64,000 bases of DNA from JAGPUQ01 sp947084925 (GTDB taxonomy: Bacteria; Pseudomonadota; Gammaproteobacteria; Pseudomonadales; Porticoccaceae). The number at the start of each line of letters is the position of its first letter. Position 1 is the stretch's first letter. Shown here one piece after another: positions 17,492-25,077 of this stretch. The notes under the pieces were generated by a model. The model did not search any database and was not told the origin of the DNA. It worked only from the letters and a program-made list of their open reading frames with translations. Position numbers and translations under genes: made by a program. Where the stretch lies: positions 62,001 through 126,000 of the forward strand of contig CAMTUJ010000010.1 in assembly GCA_947084925.1 (NCBI GenBank), in the 5' to 3' direction.

Positions 17492-18448
17492 TCAGTCGTG
17501 CGCGGGCGCGTGCCGCCGATAGCGGTCGGGTTCACCCGGCGGTTGCGTCTTGAAACGTTTGTGAAGCCAGAAATAATCCGCGGGATGGTGGCGCACCTGC
17601 GCTTCCAGCCAGTCGCTCCAGCGCCGCGTGTCGGCGACATCGTCGCCGGATGGGTAGTGTTCCAGCACCGGCTCGATGTTGATCACTACGCCGTCGCCCT
17701 CGCGCCAGCTCGAAAACAGCAGCACGCGGGCGCCACTCTGCGCGGCGTATTGGGGAATGGCGGTGATGGTGGCGGTCGCGATACCGAAGAACGGCACGAA
17801 CACGCCCCGGTTCAGACCGAAGTCCTGGTCCGGGAGGATCGCCACCACGCCGCGATCGCCCAGCTCCCGCAACATGTGCCGGATTTCCTTGCGGTGGATG
17901 GGAACCATGGGAAATTTCCGTGCGCCGCGCTGGTAGAGCTGCTGCTCCAGCACCGGGTTGTCCATGCGCCGGTAGACCACGTGGAACGGCATGATTTCCG
18001 ACAGCGCCGCGAGTGCGGTGATAAAAGTGGTGAAGTGGCCGGTCACCAGCAGCAGCGGCGCGCCGGTGGCCAGGGCGGCGTCGAGGTGCTCGCGGCCCTC
18101 GATGCGGGTGTTGGCCAGCAGTTTGTCGCGCGAACCCCAGATCAGATTGAGCAGATCGAACCCCAGCAGTACCACCGAGTACAGGTGGTCCCGCACCCGT
18201 TGTCGCCGCGCGGGCGCCGACAGTTCGGGAAAGCAGAGTTCGAGATTGCGGCGCACCACCGCGATGCGACTGTTGCCGCTGTCGGCCAGCCGCTCCGCCA
18301 GCCAGGACGCCAGGCCCCGCTGCGCGCGCAGCGGCAGCTTGCCCAGCAGCCAGGTGACGCCGACCGCGAGCCAGGACGGCCAATACTTGGGAGCAAACAG
18401 TCTGGGTGCAAACAGCTTGGAGGCGGGCCGATTCAAGCGCTGGGTCAT
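17492..18448 (-). CDS. LpxL/HtrB-like lysophospholipid acyltransferase with altered catalytic motif
   Basis: A 318-residue membrane-associated protein of the LpxL/LpxM (lipid A late acyltransferase) family: an N-terminal hydrophobic segment (WLAVGVTWLLG), RRNLELCFPEL, VYRRMDNP, and ILPDQDFG followed by FVPFFG. These enzymes transfer acyl chains to lipid A precursors at the inner membrane. The family active site is H-x4-D/E (HFLTLE in E. coli LpxL). Here the matching stretch reads GHFTTFITA, with isoleucine at the acidic position. The enzyme may be inactive, use another acid, or do different chemistry. The N-terminus carries a small repeat (LFAPRLFAPK). The start is the ATG directly before that segment. 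Confidence 0.85.
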   Translation of the reverse strand: MTQRLNRPASKLFAPRLFAPKYWPSWLAVGVTWLLGKLPLRAQRGLASWLAERLADSGNSRIAVVRRNLELCFPELSAPARRQRVRDHLYSVVLLGFDLLNLIWGSRDKLLANTRIEGREHLDAALATGAPLLLVTGHFTTFITALAALSEIMPFHVVYRRMDNPVLEQQLYQRGARKFPMVPIHRKEIRHMLRELGDRGVVAILPDQDFGLNRGVFVPFFGIATATITAIPQYAAQSGARVLLFSSWREGDGVVINIEPVLEHYPSGDDVADTRRWSDWLEAQVRHHPADYFWLHKRFKTQPPGEPDRYRRHAPAHD

Positions 18449-18621
18449 GGGGCTGGGGTTGCGGGGGTGGCGGGCATTATCCCGGCGCCGATGCGGCGCT
18501 GGCAATGTCTGGTGTCGATGAATGTCTGGGGCAGTGAACCTAACCTGACGGACGTGGGTCGAAGAAAGCAGCCGCGCCGCAACAGCGGTCGGCAAATGCC
18601 GAAAATCACAAGGAGAACGCC

Positions 18622-18831
18622 ATGCTTGCGCACAGTTACAAACATATTGAAGTTACCGGCAGTTCCACGGTCGGCATTGACGATGCCATCAGCACCGCGG
18701 TGGCGAAAGCGGGCAAGACCCTCCACGACCTGCACTGGTTCGAGGTGATCGACACCCGCGGCTATATCGAGGGCAGCAAGGTCAAACACTGGCAGGTAAC
18801 GGTCAAGATCGGCTTTCGTCTGGAAGATTAA
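18622..18831 (+). CDS. Dodecin family flavin-binding protein
   Basis: A 69-residue protein with the complete dodecin pattern: HSYKHIEVTGSS start, DDAISTAVAKAGKTL helix, then WFEVIDTRGYIEG and VKHWQVTVKIGF strands. The tryptophan in LHWFEV stacks on the flavin in characterised dodecins. Twelve copies assemble into a hollow sphere that stores FMN/FAD or riboflavin and buffers it in the cytoplasm. A strong AAGGAGAA ribosome binding site precedes the ATG, and a terminator follows 20 bases after the stop, so it is a single-gene transcript. Confidence 0.95.
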   Translation: MLAHSYKHIEVTGSSTVGIDDAISTAVAKAGKTLHDLHWFEVIDTRGYIEGSKVKHWQVTVKIGFRLED

Positions 18832-18849
18832 CGGGACAGAAAAGCCAGC

Positions 18850-18881
18850 GCGCGGGCTCCGGAGGGAGCCCGCGCCGTTTT
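18850..18881 (+). terminator. Terminator of the dodecin gene
   Basis: A perfect 11-bp stem (GCGCGGGCTCC, 18850-18860, with 18865-18875) with a GGAG loop is followed by CGTTTT. It lies 19 bp after the dodecin stop and also between this gene and the convergent comM gene. Confidence 0.85.
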
Positions 18882-18934
18882 CGGGCACCGGGATTTTGCG
18901 CACGGGTCGGGCCCTTCCGGGCAGGTTGTTGCCG

Positions 18935-20431
18935 TCACGGCGCGCTTGCGGCTATTCCCACCCGGTAGCCGATGGCCTCGGTGAGATGCCGCGTCCGCGG
19001 GTGATCGCAGCCGTCGAGATCGGCGATGGTGCGCGCGACGCGCAGCAAACGATGGTAGGCCCGCGCGGAGAGGCCCAGCCGTTCGATGGCGGTATCGAGC
19101 AGCTTGCGCTGGGCGTCGTCGAGGGGGCAGTGGCGCGCAAGGGCCGCCGGCGTCAGTCCGCAATTCAATTCTCCCTGCCGTTCGAGCTGGCGCTGGCGCG
19201 CCACCAGCACCCGGGCGCGCACGGCAGCACTCGACTCGCCGGCAACGGCGTCCGCGGTGAGTTCGTTGCGCGCCATGCGCGGTACCGTCACCAGCAGATC
19301 GAAGCGGTCCAGCAAGGGTCCGGACAGCCGGCCCCGATAGCGCGTGATCTGGTCCGGCGAGCAGCGGCAGCGGGTTTCGCCCAGGTAGCCGCACGGGCAG
19401 GGGTTCATGGCCGCGACCAACTGGAAGCGGGCCGGAAACTCGATGCGCGCCTGTACCCGGGCGATGGCGATCCGGCCGGATTCCAGAGGCTCCCGCAACA
19501 CCTCCAGCACCTTGCGGGGAAACTCCGGCAGTTCGTCGAGAAACAGCACGCCACGGTGCGCGAGGGAGATTTCGCCCGGTCGCGGGGTGCCGCCGCCGCC
19601 GACCAGTGCGGCGGCGGAAGCGCTGTGATGCGGTGCCCGAAACGGTCGGGTGTGAAAGCTTCCGCGCGCGATGCCCGCGACCGAGTAGACGGCCGCGACC
19701 TCGATGGCATCGGGTTCCGCGAGCGGCGGCAGGATGCCCGGCAGACGGCTCGCGAGCATCGTCTTGCCGGTGCCGGGCGGGCCGCTCAGCAGCAGGTTGT
19801 GGCCGCCGGCGGCAGCGATCTCCAGCGCGCGCCGGGCCTGGTGCTGGCCGATGATGTCGGCGAGATCCGGCCCGTCGTGACTGTTTTCGGGTGGTGTAAA
19901 AGGTTGCCGCGGCAACGGCGCCAGCTCGCGCAGATGTGCGCACACGCTGAGCAGGTGGTCGGCGCCGTGCACCGTCGCGGAGCGCGCGAGCGCCGCTTCC
20001 GCGGCATTGGCGAGCGCCACCACCAGACCGCGGCCAGCGGCGGCGGCCGCCAGCGCGGCGGGCAATGCGCCTTCCACCGGCCGCAATTCGCCGGACAGCG
20101 ACAACTCGCCCAGGAATTCGTGGCTGCCGAGCGCATCCGCCGGCAGTTGCCCGGATGCGGCCAGAATCCCGAGCGCGATGGCGAGATCGAAACGCCCGCC
20201 CTCCTTGGGCAGATCGGCGGGGGCCAGGTTGACGGTGATGCGGCGGCGGGGAAATTCAAAATGGGCATTGAGCAGGGCACTGCGCACCCGATCCTTGCTT
20301 TCCTTCACCGCGGTTTCGGGCAGTCCCACGATGTTGAGCGACGGCAGGCCGTTGGAAAGATGCACTTCGACCGCCACGGCGGGAGCGGCGATGCCGGAGC
20401 GGGCACGGGTGTGGACGAGTGCGAGCGACAT
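18935..20431 (-). CDS. comM: YifB/ComM family Mg-chelatase-like AAA+ ATPase
   Basis: A 498-residue protein. Residues 1-170 are the Lon-like ChlI fold domain (NIVGLPETAVKESKDRVRSA). An AAA+ domain follows with Walker A GPPGTGKTML near residue 223 and Walker B LFLDELPEF. A zinc-type cysteine cluster (CPCGYLGE, CRCSP) sits before the arginine-finger region, and a C-terminal lid domain closes it (AYHRLLRVARTIADL). ComM is a hexameric branch-migration helicase that extends integration of DNA during natural transformation. No other competence gene is near. The start is the ATG preceding MSLALVHTRA, the standard YifB start. Confidence 0.95.
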   Translation of the reverse strand: MSLALVHTRARSGIAAPAVAVEVHLSNGLPSLNIVGLPETAVKESKDRVRSALLNAHFEFPRRRITVNLAPADLPKEGGRFDLAIALGILAASGQLPADALGSHEFLGELSLSGELRPVEGALPAALAAAAAGRGLVVALANAAEAALARSATVHGADHLLSVCAHLRELAPLPRQPFTPPENSHDGPDLADIIGQHQARRALEIAAAGGHNLLLSGPPGTGKTMLASRLPGILPPLAEPDAIEVAAVYSVAGIARGSFHTRPFRAPHHSASAAALVGGGGTPRPGEISLAHRGVLFLDELPEFPRKVLEVLREPLESGRIAIARVQARIEFPARFQLVAAMNPCPCGYLGETRCRCSPDQITRYRGRLSGPLLDRFDLLVTVPRMARNELTADAVAGESSAAVRARVLVARQRQLERQGELNCGLTPAALARHCPLDDAQRKLLDTAIERLGLSARAYHRLLRVARTIADLDGCDHPRTRHLTEAIGYRVGIAASAP

Positions 20432-20569
20432 GAATCTTCCCTGATGGCGGTGAATCCGATGGCCGTGCCTGCGCGCTACCCGGTGGCAATCCTGGTGGGC
20501 AGGTGACGTGACAGTCGATTGAAACAACAAATACCACGGCTGTCGATGCCACCGTGAAAGTGGTGTTGG

Positions 20570-20586
20570 TGCACCAAGGCGGCGCG
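20570..20586 (+). promoter_or_regulatory. glnK: Putative NtrC-binding site 1
   Basis: TGCACC-N5-GGCGCG matches ten of twelve positions of the classical NtrC site TGCACC-N5-GGTGCA. It also overlaps a perfect 12-bp palindrome (TTGGTGCACCAA, 20566-20577). It lies about 120 bp upstream of the predicted sigma54 transcription start, a normal enhancer distance. Confidence 0.5.
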
Positions 20587-20598
20587 CCAAAACCGGGT

Positions 20599-20615
20599 TG
20601 CACCCGGATTGCGCA
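20599..20615 (+). promoter_or_regulatory. glnK: Putative NtrC-binding site 2
   Basis: TGCACC-N5-TGCGCA also matches ten of twelve consensus positions. Its centre lies 29 bp from that of site 1, nearly three helical turns, as in paired NtrC enhancers such as those of glnA. The same-face spacing makes the pair more believable than either site alone. Confidence 0.5.
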
Positions 20616-20670
20616 CCAAAAAAATCCGCAGTCGGCGGCAGTATGCGGCAGTGTGTCCCCATAACCCGCT

Positions 20671-20688
20671 TTGGCACGACCCGTGCTT
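20671..20688 (+). promoter_or_regulatory. glnK: Sigma54 (-24/-12) promoter of glnK-amtB
   Basis: TTGGCACGACCCGTGCTT matches the sigma54 consensus TTGGCACG-N4-TTGCW at all but one position. The invariant GG (20673-20674) and GC (20685-20686) are exactly 12 bp apart. Transcription should start near 20698, leaving a leader of about 190 bases before glnK. The role of sigma54 and NtrC in glnK-amtB expression under nitrogen limitation is established in proteobacteria. Confidence 0.85.
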
Positions 20689-20709
20689 GAATCATCCCGT
20701 GCCCAAGCG

Positions 20710-20807
20710 AAAGCCTCGTGGAAGTGTAAAGAGGGTCGCTCTGGCGCCGGCGCAAGCTGGTCCTTCACGGACGGAGGCTGTACGGCCACCCAGCGACGTG
20801 GCTTTTT
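20710..20807 (+). ncRNA. Candidate structured leader RNA / small RNA upstream of glnK
   Basis: The stretch starts about 12 bases after the predicted start site. Two nested long-range helices can form: AAAGCC (20710-20715) with GGCTTT (20800-20805), and GTCGCT (20735-20740) with AGCGAC (20792-20797). They enclose three hairpins: CCGGC-GCAA-GCTGG (20747-20760, a GNRA tetraloop), GTCC/GGAC (20760-20772, sharing one base with the first), and GGCT-GTAC-GGCC (20776-20787). A competing hairpin GCCAC/GTGGC (20785-20789 with 20798-20802) followed by five T looks like an intrinsic terminator and overlaps the third hairpin and the outer helix. It could be an attenuator, a riboswitch-like leader or a processed small RNA. 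I know no named RNA family that it matches. Confidence 0.35.
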
Positions 20808-20887
20808 GCATGTCACCCAACATAACTGCACCGCGGGGGAAATGGTCGAGTTGACCCGCGCAATCCCGCCATCACAGGAGGCGAGCC

Positions 20888-21226
20888 ATGAAAATGATTA
20901 CGGCGATCATCAAGCCATTCAAACTGGATGATGTCCGCGAGGCCCTGGCCAGTGTCGGCGCCCAGGGCGTCACCGTCACCGAGGTCAAGGGCTTCGGGCG
21001 CCAGAAGGGCCACACCGAGCTGTACCGGGGCGCGGAGTATGTGGTGGATTTCCTGCCCAAGGTCAAGCTGGAAGTTGCCCTGCCGGATTCTCTGGTGGAT
21101 GCCGCCGTCGAAGCGATCATCGCCGCGGCCGCGACCGGCAAGATCGGCGACGGCAAGGTATTCATTTCCGATCTGAAGGAAGTGGTCCGCATCCGCACCC
21201 GCGAAACCGGTGAAGACGCCATCTGA
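20888..21226 (+). CDS. glnK: PII nitrogen regulatory protein GlnK
   Basis: A 112-residue PII protein, full length. The T-loop carries GHTELYRGAEY with the uridylylated tyrosine 51, and the C-terminal signature (TGKIGDGKVFI) forms the ATP/ADP site. PII trimers read 2-oxoglutarate and glutamine status and, in the GlnK type, plug the AmtB channel when ammonium is plentiful. Assignment as GlnK rests on the amtB gene 61 bp downstream and on the sigma54 promoter upstream. The ribosome binding site CAGGAGG precedes the ATG by six bases. Confidence 0.95.
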   Translation: MKMITAIIKPFKLDDVREALASVGAQGVTVTEVKGFGRQKGHTELYRGAEYVVDFLPKVKLEVALPDSLVDAAVEAIIAAAATGKIGDGKVFISDLKEVVRIRTRETGEDAI

Positions 21227-21287
21227 CAACGCTCACAGGCTGACTTCGGCGCGTGCCGGGCAGCCCAGCACCCTTGAGGAGAATCTC

Positions 21288-22700
21288 ATGATACGCAAAT
21301 TGACCATGACCCTGTTGCTGGTCCTGGGTTGGGGCCTGGCCGCCGCCGTTGGCGCGGATGACGGCTATGTCGCACCCAAATATGACATGGGCAACGTCGC
21401 CTGGATGATGACCGCTACGGCGCTGGTTCTGTTTATGTCGCTGCCAGGACTGGCGCTGTTTTACGGCGGGATGGTCCGTGCCAAGAACATGCTCTCGGTG
21501 CTCACCCAGATTTTTGCGATTTTCTGCCTGATCGCGGTGCTCTGGGTGGTGTACGGCTACAGCGTCGCCTTCTCCAACGGTGGCCCGTTTTTCGGCGGGT
21601 TCGACAAGGCCATGCTGGCAGGCGTTATCTACGATGCCAAAGGCAACTTCGTGCCCACCGCCACGTTCAGCAAGGGTGTGGTAATCCCGGAACTGATGTT
21701 CGCGATGTTCCAGCTCACCTTCGCGTGCATCACCGTGGCGCTGGTCGCCGGGGCCTATGCCGAGCGCATGAAATTCAAGGCGGTGCTGCTGTTCTCGGTC
21801 ATCTGGTTTACTTTTTCGTACCTGCCCATGGCGCACATGGTGTGGTGGTGGCCCGGTCCCGATGCCTATACCTCGCCCGAAGTGGTGGGTGACCTCAATG
21901 CCACCGCCGGCTGGCTGTGGCAGTTGGGCGCGCTCGACTTCGCCGGCGGCACCGTGGTGCACATCAACTCCGGGGTGGCCGGTCTGGTGTGCGCGCTGTT
22001 CCTCGGCAAGCGGGTGGGTTACGGCAAGACGTCGATGGCCCCGCACAACCTGGTGATGTCCATGATCGGCGCTTCCATGCTGTGGTTCGGCTGGTTCGGT
22101 TTCAACGCGGGCTCCAACCTCGAAGCCAATGGCTATGCCGTGCTGGCCTTCGCCAACACCCTGTTTGCCACCGCGGTGGCCGGCATCACCTGGTTTTTCG
22201 CCGAGTGGATGTTCAAGGGCAAACCCTCCTTGCTGGGTATCCTTTCCGGTGCGGTGGCCGGGCTGGTCGGGATCACGCCGGCCTGCGGCTTTGTCGGGAT
22301 CCAGGGCGCGCTGGTGATCGGTCTGGTGTGTGGCTTTGGCTGCTTCATCGCGGTCGCCTATCTCAAAAAACTGCTGGGCTACGACGATGCGCTGGACGCG
22401 TTCGGAGTGCATGCGGTCGGCGGTATCCTGGGAGCGATATTGACCGGCATCTACGTCAACCCGGCGCTGGGCGGCGCGGGTTATGTCACCGACGGCTGGG
22501 TCGGACCGACCTTCGGCTATGACTCGGCCCAGATCCTGATCCAGGTCAAGGCGGTGCTGGTGGCGGTGCTGTGGAGCGCCACCGTGGCGGCGGTCACCCT
22601 GGCGGTCCTCAAGTTCACCATCGGACTGCGGGTCAGCGAGGAAGCCGAGCGGGAGGGCCTGGATATCGCCGAACATGGCGAAAAAGCCTACAACCCCTGA
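21288..22700 (+). CDS. amtB: Ammonium transporter AmtB
   Basis: A 470-residue inner-membrane channel. It has a cleaved signal peptide of about 22 residues (AVGADDG), as in E. coli AmtB, followed by eleven hydrophobic helices. The twin pore histidines are visible in PMAHMVWWWPG and in FGVHAVGGILG, with the gate aromatics (ALFYGGMVRAKN) near the N-terminus. It conducts ammonium in deprotonated form and is gated by GlnK, encoded directly upstream. A TGAGGAGA ribosome binding site precedes the ATG. The cytoplasmic tail ends with a short charged segment. Confidence 0.96.
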   Translation: MIRKLTMTLLLVLGWGLAAAVGADDGYVAPKYDMGNVAWMMTATALVLFMSLPGLALFYGGMVRAKNMLSVLTQIFAIFCLIAVLWVVYGYSVAFSNGGPFFGGFDKAMLAGVIYDAKGNFVPTATFSKGVVIPELMFAMFQLTFACITVALVAGAYAERMKFKAVLLFSVIWFTFSYLPMAHMVWWWPGPDAYTSPEVVGDLNATAGWLWQLGALDFAGGTVVHINSGVAGLVCALFLGKRVGYGKTSMAPHNLVMSMIGASMLWFGWFGFNAGSNLEANGYAVLAFANTLFATAVAGITWFFAEWMFKGKPSLLGILSGAVAGLVGITPACGFVGIQGALVIGLVCGFGCFIAVAYLKKLLGYDDALDAFGVHAVGGILGAILTGIYVNPALGGAGYVTDGWVGPTFGYDSAQILIQVKAVLVAVLWSATVAAVTLAVLKFTIGLRVSEEAEREGLDIAEHGEKAYNP

Positions 22701-22713
22701 CCAGTAACTCCGC

Positions 22714-22781
22714 GCTGCACCCACCCGGGTGCAGCGTTGGCAAACCCGACGCAAAGCCCCGCCCTGGTTGCGGGGCTTTGC
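22714..22781 (+). terminator. Double terminator of glnK-amtB
   Basis: Two hairpins follow amtB. The first is GCTGCACCC (22714-22722) with GGGTGCAGC (22727-22735). The second is AAAGCCCCGC (22753-22762) with GCGGGGCTTT (22770-22779), whose right arm ends in three T. The second is nearly symmetric and can also serve the convergent gene ending at 22786. Confidence 0.7.
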
Positions 22782-22785
22782 CCAT

Positions 22786-23529
22786 TCAGGGTCTGGCAGC
22801 CCTGGCGACGCGCTGGAACAGCGCGCTCGCGAGCCAGAGCGTGGCCAGCGCGAGCAGCGTGCCGAGCAGCGCGCCGGCAGCGATTCCCGCGCAGTTGACG
22901 CCATCCAGCGCCTCGCGCCCGGCGAGATCCGCCACCAGCCGGAACAGATCGTCGCCGCGCCAGGTCGTGAGCGCGGATTCGCCCCGGTCGGTCAGAACCG
23001 CAGCGGCGCGACTGGCCAGGATCGAGCCCGCCTCGTAGTAATCCCCGCTCAGGCTCAGCAGCGGCGCGAGTGCCCAGGGCAGGCTGGCGCCGAAACCGGC
23101 ACTCGCCGCGAGACCCGTGCGTTGCGCGCACCGCAGCAGGGCGGGTATGCCGGGAAACAGCGTCAGGAGGTAAGGCGCGAGCACCGTCGCCAGATACACG
23201 CGGTCGCTGCCGCCGGTGTCGAAGCCGGTCAACTGACCGGCGTAATCCGATCCCACGGCGACAAAGGGCAGCCAGCGCGCGAGCCAGACAGCGCCGTATT
23301 CCGGCGCGATTTCGAGGCGGGTCACTTCGCCGCCGGCGACGAGGCAGCCGAACGCGTGCGCCAGCTCGTGCAGCGGCACATAGAGCCACCAGCCCGCCGC
23401 CAGGCCCAGCGCCAGCGCGGCGATTGTGGTCCAGCCGCCGGCAACCGCACGGTCGATACCGTCCAGCACGGCGCGCCACAATTGCCGCAATGGCCCTGAT
23501 GCACTATCGAGTCTGTGCGTCTGGTTCAT
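22786..23529 (-). CDS. Membrane protein with HELAH zinc-protease-like motif
   Basis: A 247-residue inner-membrane protein with about four to five hydrophobic segments. The first ends in LYVPLHELAHAFGCLVAGG, an HExxH zinc motif within or next to a membrane helix as in M50 site-2 proteases. I do not see a clear second M50 motif (NxxPxxxLDG), so protease activity is unproven and it may be a degenerate relative. No neighbour suggests a substrate. It is transcribed towards amtB and is separated from it by terminator hairpins. Confidence 0.6.
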   Translation of the reverse strand: MNQTHRLDSASGPLRQLWRAVLDGIDRAVAGGWTTIAALALGLAAGWWLYVPLHELAHAFGCLVAGGEVTRLEIAPEYGAVWLARWLPFVAVGSDYAGQLTGFDTGGSDRVYLATVLAPYLLTLFPGIPALLRCAQRTGLAASAGFGASLPWALAPLLSLSGDYYEAGSILASRAAAVLTDRGESALTTWRGDDLFRLVADLAGREALDGVNCAGIAAGALLGTLLALATLWLASALFQRVARAARP

Positions 23530-23743
23530 GGTTCCGGTTTTCCTGGCGAATCATCGAGCCCGGAGATTATCCGATTGCGCCGGCCGGCGCGGGGCGGACA
23601 AGCCCGTCCCGGAGCGAAGAGGTGGCGCGCACACCAAAGCGCGGCGCTCGCCGGGTCAGGCGGCGTCGCAAGCTCGTTGTCCGACTGGATGTGTCTCGAC
23701 CGCTGTGCGCCGTGCGCCGCGTATCTGGCCGTCCCCGCCACGT

Positions 23744-24355
23744 TCAGGGGCGAGGTGCTTTGCGCAACGCCGGCGCCAGTTGCGCCAGATAGGCGCCGTG
23801 GCCCGCCATCCACACCACCAGAGGCATCACCATCGGCAGCAGCAGGGATCCCATCTGATAGGCCAGGGCAACGGCGTCGCGGGCATGCGCGCCCCACTGC
23901 TGTTGGGCGACGAAAGCTCCGCCGGTGGCGAACACCAGGGTCTTGATCTGCGTCGCCAGCATCGAGAACAGCTCGATCAGCAGCAACACGCCGAGGCCGA
24001 TGGCGAGCCGCCGCCAGCGGTTGGGCAGCGGGGTGGCGAGGGCGAGTGCCGCGAACAGCGGCAGCGAATAGCTGTAACTGAGGGGATTGGTGAGAAAGCC
24101 CAGGTTTTCGCCGGGCGGCGGGTTTGCCACCATTTGTCCACCCACTTCGCCGAAGCGGGTGATCAGCAGCAGCTCATTCTGGCGCAGGCTCAGGTCCGCC
24201 ACCGCTTCCGGGAGCCAGAACTGCAACAGGTGGTGGGCCGCCCAAGCCACCGGCGCCAGATGCCAGCCGGCGGTCAGATACCAGACCGCAAAGGTGACGG
24301 GCAGCCACAGCAGCACGCGGCCGAGCAGCGGGGCCAGGGGTCCGCTAGCCGGCAC
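23744..24355 (-). CDS. Exosortase H-associated membrane protein
   Basis: A 203-residue inner-membrane protein with about five hydrophobic segments. It starts within the end of the exosortase gene (overlap 11 bp), so the two are translationally coupled. Proteins of this size and topology are regularly found directly after xrtH and are called exosortase H-associated; the role is not established. Visible features are WLPVTFAVWYLTAGW near the N-terminus and a periplasmic-type loop around ITRFGEVGGQMVANPP. Confidence 0.72.
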   Translation of the reverse strand: MPASGPLAPLLGRVLLWLPVTFAVWYLTAGWHLAPVAWAAHHLLQFWLPEAVADLSLRQNELLLITRFGEVGGQMVANPPPGENLGFLTNPLSYSYSLPLFAALALATPLPNRWRRLAIGLGVLLLIELFSMLATQIKTLVFATGGAFVAQQQWGAHARDAVALAYQMGSLLLPMVMPLVVWMAGHGAYLAQLAPALRKAPRP

Positions 24356-24878
24356 CGACGGACGCCTCGCCGCCGTTGTCGGGCGTCGGTCCGGCGGGAC
24401 CGCCGCCGGGGATGAAGCGCACCCAGACCAGAAACACGATCAGGGCATCCAGCATGATCAGCGCCTGCCAGATGTACAGATGCGCCCATTCGAACAGGGT
24501 CGCGTTCCACAGCCCGAGATAAAACAGGCTGATGATGCGCGCCAGATTGAGCGCCTGGATCGCGACGAAACCGGCGAGCAGGCCCTTGAGCTTGTAAAGC
24601 AGCGATGCCGGAAACGCGGCGATCGCCGCGAGCAGCACGATCATGGCCTCGACACCGTTGCAGCCGGGCTCGATGGAAACGCCGAACGACGAGGTGGTGC
24701 TGCGAATGACCTTGCCGGCAACCGCGATCTGGGAATCGAAGAGCTGCATCAGCCAGCCACTGACGCCGGCGAGCAGGCTGGTCCACGGCAGCACCACGGC
24801 CTGCTGGACGGGCGCCAGCATCTCCACCGTAAACAGCGTGGCCAGAATGGCCATGAACAACACCAGGAATCGCAGCAA
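24345..24878 (-). CDS. xrtH: Exosortase H
   Basis: A 177-residue membrane transpeptidase of the exosortase/archaeosortase family. The catalytic cysteine lies in EPGCNGVEAM, the arginine in LNLARIISLFYLG, and the histidine in HLYIWQALIM, in the right order between hydrophobic helices. Exosortases cut C-terminal sorting signals (for XrtH, the IPTL-CTERM type) after export and are associated with exopolysaccharide loci. This short form agrees with XrtH rather than the longer XrtA. None of the proteins visible in the window has an IPTL-type C-terminal tail, so the substrates must be elsewhere. Confidence 0.85.
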   Translation of the reverse strand: MLRFLVLFMAILATLFTVEMLAPVQQAVVLPWTSLLAGVSGWLMQLFDSQIAVAGKVIRSTTSSFGVSIEPGCNGVEAMIVLLAAIAAFPASLLYKLKGLLAGFVAIQALNLARIISLFYLGLWNATLFEWAHLYIWQALIMLDALIVFLVWVRFIPGGGPAGPTPDNGGEASVGAG

Positions 24879-25077
24879 AACGTGGCTCCCTCAAAAGGCC
24901 GGAGGACGCGCACAGTGTAGCCAAACGCGGATGGCGCACCAAGCGGTTCTCCGCCGGAGCGCCGTGGGCTCTAGGCGCGGATGTGGCGTTGACGACAGTG
25001 ACGCGAATTTGGCCCGGTGCGGGGTCTGTGGTAAAACAGCGCACCCGCGACCGGCGGCGGCAATTGGGAAGCGAAGC

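Noticed and set aside
24990..25077. Sigma54 promoter before the second PII gene
   Set aside because: A TTTGGCCCGG string resembles a -24 box, but the GC of the -12 box is at the wrong distance.
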